A stretch of 8,785 bases of DNA, from NCBI GenBank assembly GCA_027623615.1, contig JAQBVH010000090.1, positions 1-8,785 of the forward strand, read 5' to 3'. This document shows positions 6,672 to 8,785 of this stretch, in pieces. The translations under genes were made by a program, and so were the position numbers. This stretch comes from Planctomycetota bacterium (GTDB lineage Bacteria; Planctomycetota; UBA1135; GCA-002686595). Position 1 is the first letter of the stretch. Every line of letters starts with the position of its first letter. The notes beneath the pieces were generated by a model that was not told where the DNA came from, made no database searches, and saw nothing but the letters and a program-made list of their open reading frames with translations.

Positions 6672-6885
6672 ACGGAGCGCCGGGGCAGGCCGTTGTCGCG
6701 TTGTGGTGAACCTGCCCTGTCTGCCAAGCGGTTCCTCCAGACCCGCAAGTGAGATCACGCCTTCCTTGACGGTCTGCGGTGCCCTCCAAGAGCGAACGCT
6801 ACAGGCGACCGGATCAGGGCCGCCAGGCAACAGTGGCCAGGAATGCCGACATCCGGAATGATGGTCCGGCCTTCCCCGCCGTGAC

Positions 6886-6890
6886 AGGAG
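6886..6890 (+). promoter_or_regulatory. Shine-Dalgarno deciding the start at 6896
   Basis: AGGAG ends 5 nt before the ATG at 6896, an ideal spacing. It rules out the longer in-frame reading from GTG at 6779, whose extra 39 residues resemble no signal or domain. Confidence 0.8.
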
Positions 6891-6895
6891 CCTGC

Positions 6896-8257
6896 ATGAC
6901 CCTCAAGCCGACCCGCCGTGACGTCCTCGAGAACACCGGCCGCGCCAGCGCCGCGCTGGCGCTGCCGCCCGTCTTCAACAGCGTCGACGAGACGATCCAG
7001 ATCGCGTTGGTCGGCTGCGGCGGCCGCGGCAGCGGCGCTGCGCAGAACGCGCTGTCGGTCAAGCGCGGCCCGATGAAGCTCGTCGCGATGGCGGACGTGT
7101 TCGAGGGGCAGCTGCAGGGCAGCTACGAGGCCCTAGAGCGCGGGCTCAAGGATCGCATGGACATCCCCGAGGAGCGACGCTTCGTCGGCTTCGACGGCTA
7201 CAAGCACGCGATGGACTGCCTGCGTCCCGGGGACGTCGTCATCCTCGCGACCCCGCCCGCCTTCCGCTGGGTGCACTTCACCTACGCGATCGAGAGGGGC
7301 CTGAACGTCTTCATGGAGAAGCCGGTCACGGTCGACGGCCCCTCGACGCGGCGCATGCTCGCGCTGAGCGAGCAGGCGCGGGCGCGCAAGCTCAAGGTCG
7401 CCGTCGGCCTGATGTCTCGCCACAGCCGCGCGATGCAGGAGCTCGAGCAGCGCGTGCGCGGCGGGGAGCTGGGCGAGATCCTGCTGCAGCGCGGCTACCG
7501 CATGCAGTGGCCGATCGCGTTCTTCCGCTCGTTGCCGGCGCCGGAGCACATGACGCCGCTCATGTACCAGATCCAGCGCTTCCACAGCTTCCTGTGGGCC
7601 AGCGGCGGCGGCTTCAACGACTTCTTCATTCACATCATCGACCAGCTCTGCTGGATGAAGGACGCGTGGCCGGTCAAGGCGCAGGCCCTCGGCGGCCGCC
7701 ACTACCGCGAGTCGGAGGAGGGCATCTACGTCGACCAGAACCTGGACACCTACGCGGTCGAGTACACCTACGCCGACGGCACCAAGATGATGTTCGACGG
7801 GCGCTGCATGACCGGCGCCCAGACCCAGTTCGCGAGCTACCTGCACGGCACCAAGGGCTCGGCCGTCGTGTCGGCCCACAGCGACTGCGGTCTGCCCTCG
7901 AGCGTGCACTCCGACCAGAGCTTCTCCAAGGACAGCCAGGTCTGGCGCTCGCGGGTCCCCGAGGACGAGACCAACCCCTACCAGAACGAGTGGGAGGACT
8001 TCGTCGACGCGCTCCGCGACGACAAGCCCTACGACGAGACGCCCTACGGCATCCGCGCCAGCCTGGTCTGCAACATGGGCCGCATGGCCGCCCACACCGG
8101 TCAGGAGATCAGCTTCGACGCGGCCCTGAACGCGGAGCAGGAGCTGGCCCCCAGCGTGGCCGAGCTGACCCTCGAGTCCGACGCACCGGTCATGCCCGAC
8201 GAGGACGGTCGCTACCCCGTGCCGATGCCGGGTCTGATCACGGATCGCGAATACTGA
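6896..8257 (+). CDS. Gfo/Idh/MocA family oxidoreductase with twin-arginine leader
   Basis: 453 residues. The N-terminus carries a twin-arginine pattern, PTRRDVL (5-11), followed by a short Ala/Leu stretch (16-26). The family is often Tat-exported in planctomycetes, although this hydrophobic segment is weak. IALVGCGGRG (36-45) is the Rossmann dinucleotide-binding motif (G40, G42, G45). EKP at 141-143 carries the lysine conserved in the active site, and GGGFNDFFIHIID (237-249) supplies the conserved Asp242 and His246. The C-terminal half (about 180-450) is the substrate-binding alpha/beta domain, with YQNEWEDFVDALR at 362-374. Such enzymes oxidise or reduce sugars, inositols or related polyols using NAD(P); the exact substrate cannot be read from sequence. 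All expected motifs are intact. The S41 peptidase starts 73 nt downstream in the same direction, so the two probably share a transcript; the gene upstream is divergent. Confidence 0.9.
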   Translation: MTLKPTRRDVLENTGRASAALALPPVFNSVDETIQIALVGCGGRGSGAAQNALSVKRGPMKLVAMADVFEGQLQGSYEALERGLKDRMDIPEERRFVGFDGYKHAMDCLRPGDVVILATPPAFRWVHFTYAIERGLNVFMEKPVTVDGPSTRRMLALSEQARARKLKVAVGLMSRHSRAMQELEQRVRGGELGEILLQRGYRMQWPIAFFRSLPAPEHMTPLMYQIQRFHSFLWASGGGFNDFFIHIIDQLCWMKDAWPVKAQALGGRHYRESEEGIYVDQNLDTYAVEYTYADGTKMMFDGRCMTGAQTQFASYLHGTKGSAVVSAHSDCGLPSSVHSDQSFSKDSQVWRSRVPEDETNPYQNEWEDFVDALRDDKPYDETPYGIRASLVCNMGRMAAHTGQEISFDAALNAEQELAPSVAELTLESDAPVMPDEDGRYPVPMPGLITDREY

Positions 8258-8262
8258 GCGAC

Positions 8263-8334
8263 GGAAGAGGTGATTGCGTGAGTCCCCGGGGCGGGTCGCG
8301 GCGACAGCGTCGGTGCCCAGCGCCCACGCCATGA
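8263..8334 (+). promoter_or_regulatory. Possible 18-codon uORF with Shine-Dalgarno and ATGA overlap
   Basis: GGAAGAGG (8263-8270) is placed 7 nt before a GTG at 8278 that opens an 18-codon frame (MSPRGGSRRQRRCPAPTP). Its TGA (8332-8334) overlaps the ATG of the peptidase at 8331 as ATGA. The peptidase ATG has no Shine-Dalgarno of its own, so its translation may depend on ribosomes that terminate the uORF. An alternative is a TTG at 8274 in the peptidase frame, but it lies only 3 nt after the GAGG. Confidence 0.4.
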
Positions 8335-8785
8335 CCCTCTCCTCCACCCTGCTGCGCTCCCTTGCGCTCCTGGTCGCCCTTGCCCCGGCCCAGGACGACC
8401 CCCGGGGCTACGGCGCAATCTTCGACGAGCACTGGGAGAACCTGCGCGACGCCTACCCCTACTTCGAACGCTACGGCGTCGACTGGGAGGCGGAGCGCGC
8501 GGAGCATCGGCCGCGTGCAGCTGCGGCGCGGAATCCCTCGGAGCTCGCCTGGGAGATCGCCAGGCTGCTGTCCGTACTCAAGGACACGCACACCGAGTAC
8601 ATGCCGCCCATCAAGCTCATGCAGGAGTGGGCGATCCCGGACGTGGAGACGACGATGATCGGTCGGCGTCCGCACCTCTTGTCCCTCGGCGAGGGTCTCG
8701 ACCCGATCGGACCGGAGCGCTATCGGGAGGACCCGCGCGCCTACCCGGAGATCGTCTCGGTGCGAAGGACGCCGATGGGCTGCGG
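8331..8785 (+). CDS. S41/tricorn-like peptidase, N-terminal part (runs off the window)
   Basis: 151 complete codons are visible; the frame stays open at the right edge. Residues 1-20 (MTLSSTLLRSLALLVALAPA) form a signal peptide, with likely cleavage before Gln21. Residues about 28-92 match the N-terminal helical domain of S41 (tail-specific/tricorn-like) peptidases: an aromatic-rich IFDEHWENLRDAYPYFERYG, then VDW at 50-52, RPRA at 60-63 and LLSVLKDTHTEY at 79-90, which corresponds to the family's LxDGHT motif with Thr in place of Gly. The PDZ and Ser/Lys catalytic region would lie beyond the window, so activity cannot be judged. The ATG at 8331 was chosen because it gives the signal peptide; in-frame GTG at 8313 and TTG at 8274 are possible longer starts. 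Likely an exported protease, co-transcribed with the dehydrogenase 73 nt upstream. Confidence 0.72.
   Translation, partial: MTLSSTLLRSLALLVALAPAQDDPRGYGAIFDEHWENLRDAYPYFERYGVDWEAERAEHRPRAAAARNPSELAWEIARLLSVLKDTHTEYMPPIKLMQEWAIPDVETTMIGRRPHLLSLGEGLDPIGPERYREDPRAYPEIVSVRRTPMGC

Noticed and set aside
6602..6748. N-terminal extension of the 5339-6601 gene
   Set aside because: Arg-rich, would bury the signal peptide, and lacks the strong Shine-Dalgarno found at 6607-6612.
6766..6805. TTGACG (6766) as a -35 box for the dehydrogenase
   Set aside because: No -10-like hexamer at 16-18 bp; the nearest candidate (TACAGG at 6800) is 28 bp away.
6779..6895. N-terminal extension of the dehydrogenase from GTG
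   Set aside because: AGGAG 5 nt before ATG 6896 and the twin-arginine leader fix the shorter start.
7133..8347. Minus-strand open frame opposite the dehydrogenase
   Set aside because: Shadow of a well-recognised Gfo/Idh/MocA gene.

Overview
The window is GC-rich (roughly two-thirds G+C by eye) and looks like chromosomal DNA of a marine-type planctomycete or a close relative. This is inferred from three things: secreted proteins that share one C-terminal module, a Gfo/Idh/MocA oxidoreductase with a twin-arginine leader, and the abundance of exported proteins with no classical cell-wall anchor. No rRNA, tRNA, CRISPR array, transposase or phage gene is visible.

Layout. On the left (45-1208), a minus-strand gene encodes a secreted jelly-roll-like protein, followed by a strong hairpin with a UUCG loop. 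A 351-bp divergent intergenic region (1209-1559) is full of inverted repeats. It leads into a plus-strand multidomain secreted GH16 laminarinase-type beta-glucanase (1560-3728), which ends in a nested palindromic hairpin. Next is a minus-strand tract (3861-5316) that appears to be decaying: a small SEC-C zinc-binding protein with a one-base frameshift, and a beta-propeller (WD40-like) gene with an in-frame TAA and an out-of-frame N-terminus. Upstream of these on the same strand is an intact secreted beta-strand-rich protein (5339-6601). A second divergent region (6602-6895) separates it from a plus-strand pair: a Gfo/Idh/MocA-type dehydrogenase (6896-8257) and the start of an S41/tricorn-like peptidase (8331 to the window edge). 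A short uORF lies between the last two and overlaps the peptidase start as ATGA.

The most notable signal is a C-terminal module of about 130 residues. It is recognisable in three otherwise unrelated exported proteins here (C-termini at 114, 3728 and 5339) and ends at the last residue in each. Its core is GGSQG-LC-GG--GRF, then PGETWNFQ-W, then SNFT----TF. A module that stays C-terminal behind different N-terminal domains suggests a sorting, secretion or surface-attachment signal, but the function is not shown by the sequence.

Functionally, the GH16 enzyme would cut beta-1,3-glucan outside the cell, and the dehydrogenase and peptidase may belong to carbohydrate and protein turnover. No transporter, sigma/anti-sigma pair or SusCD-like pair is present, so no complete polysaccharide utilisation locus can be claimed.
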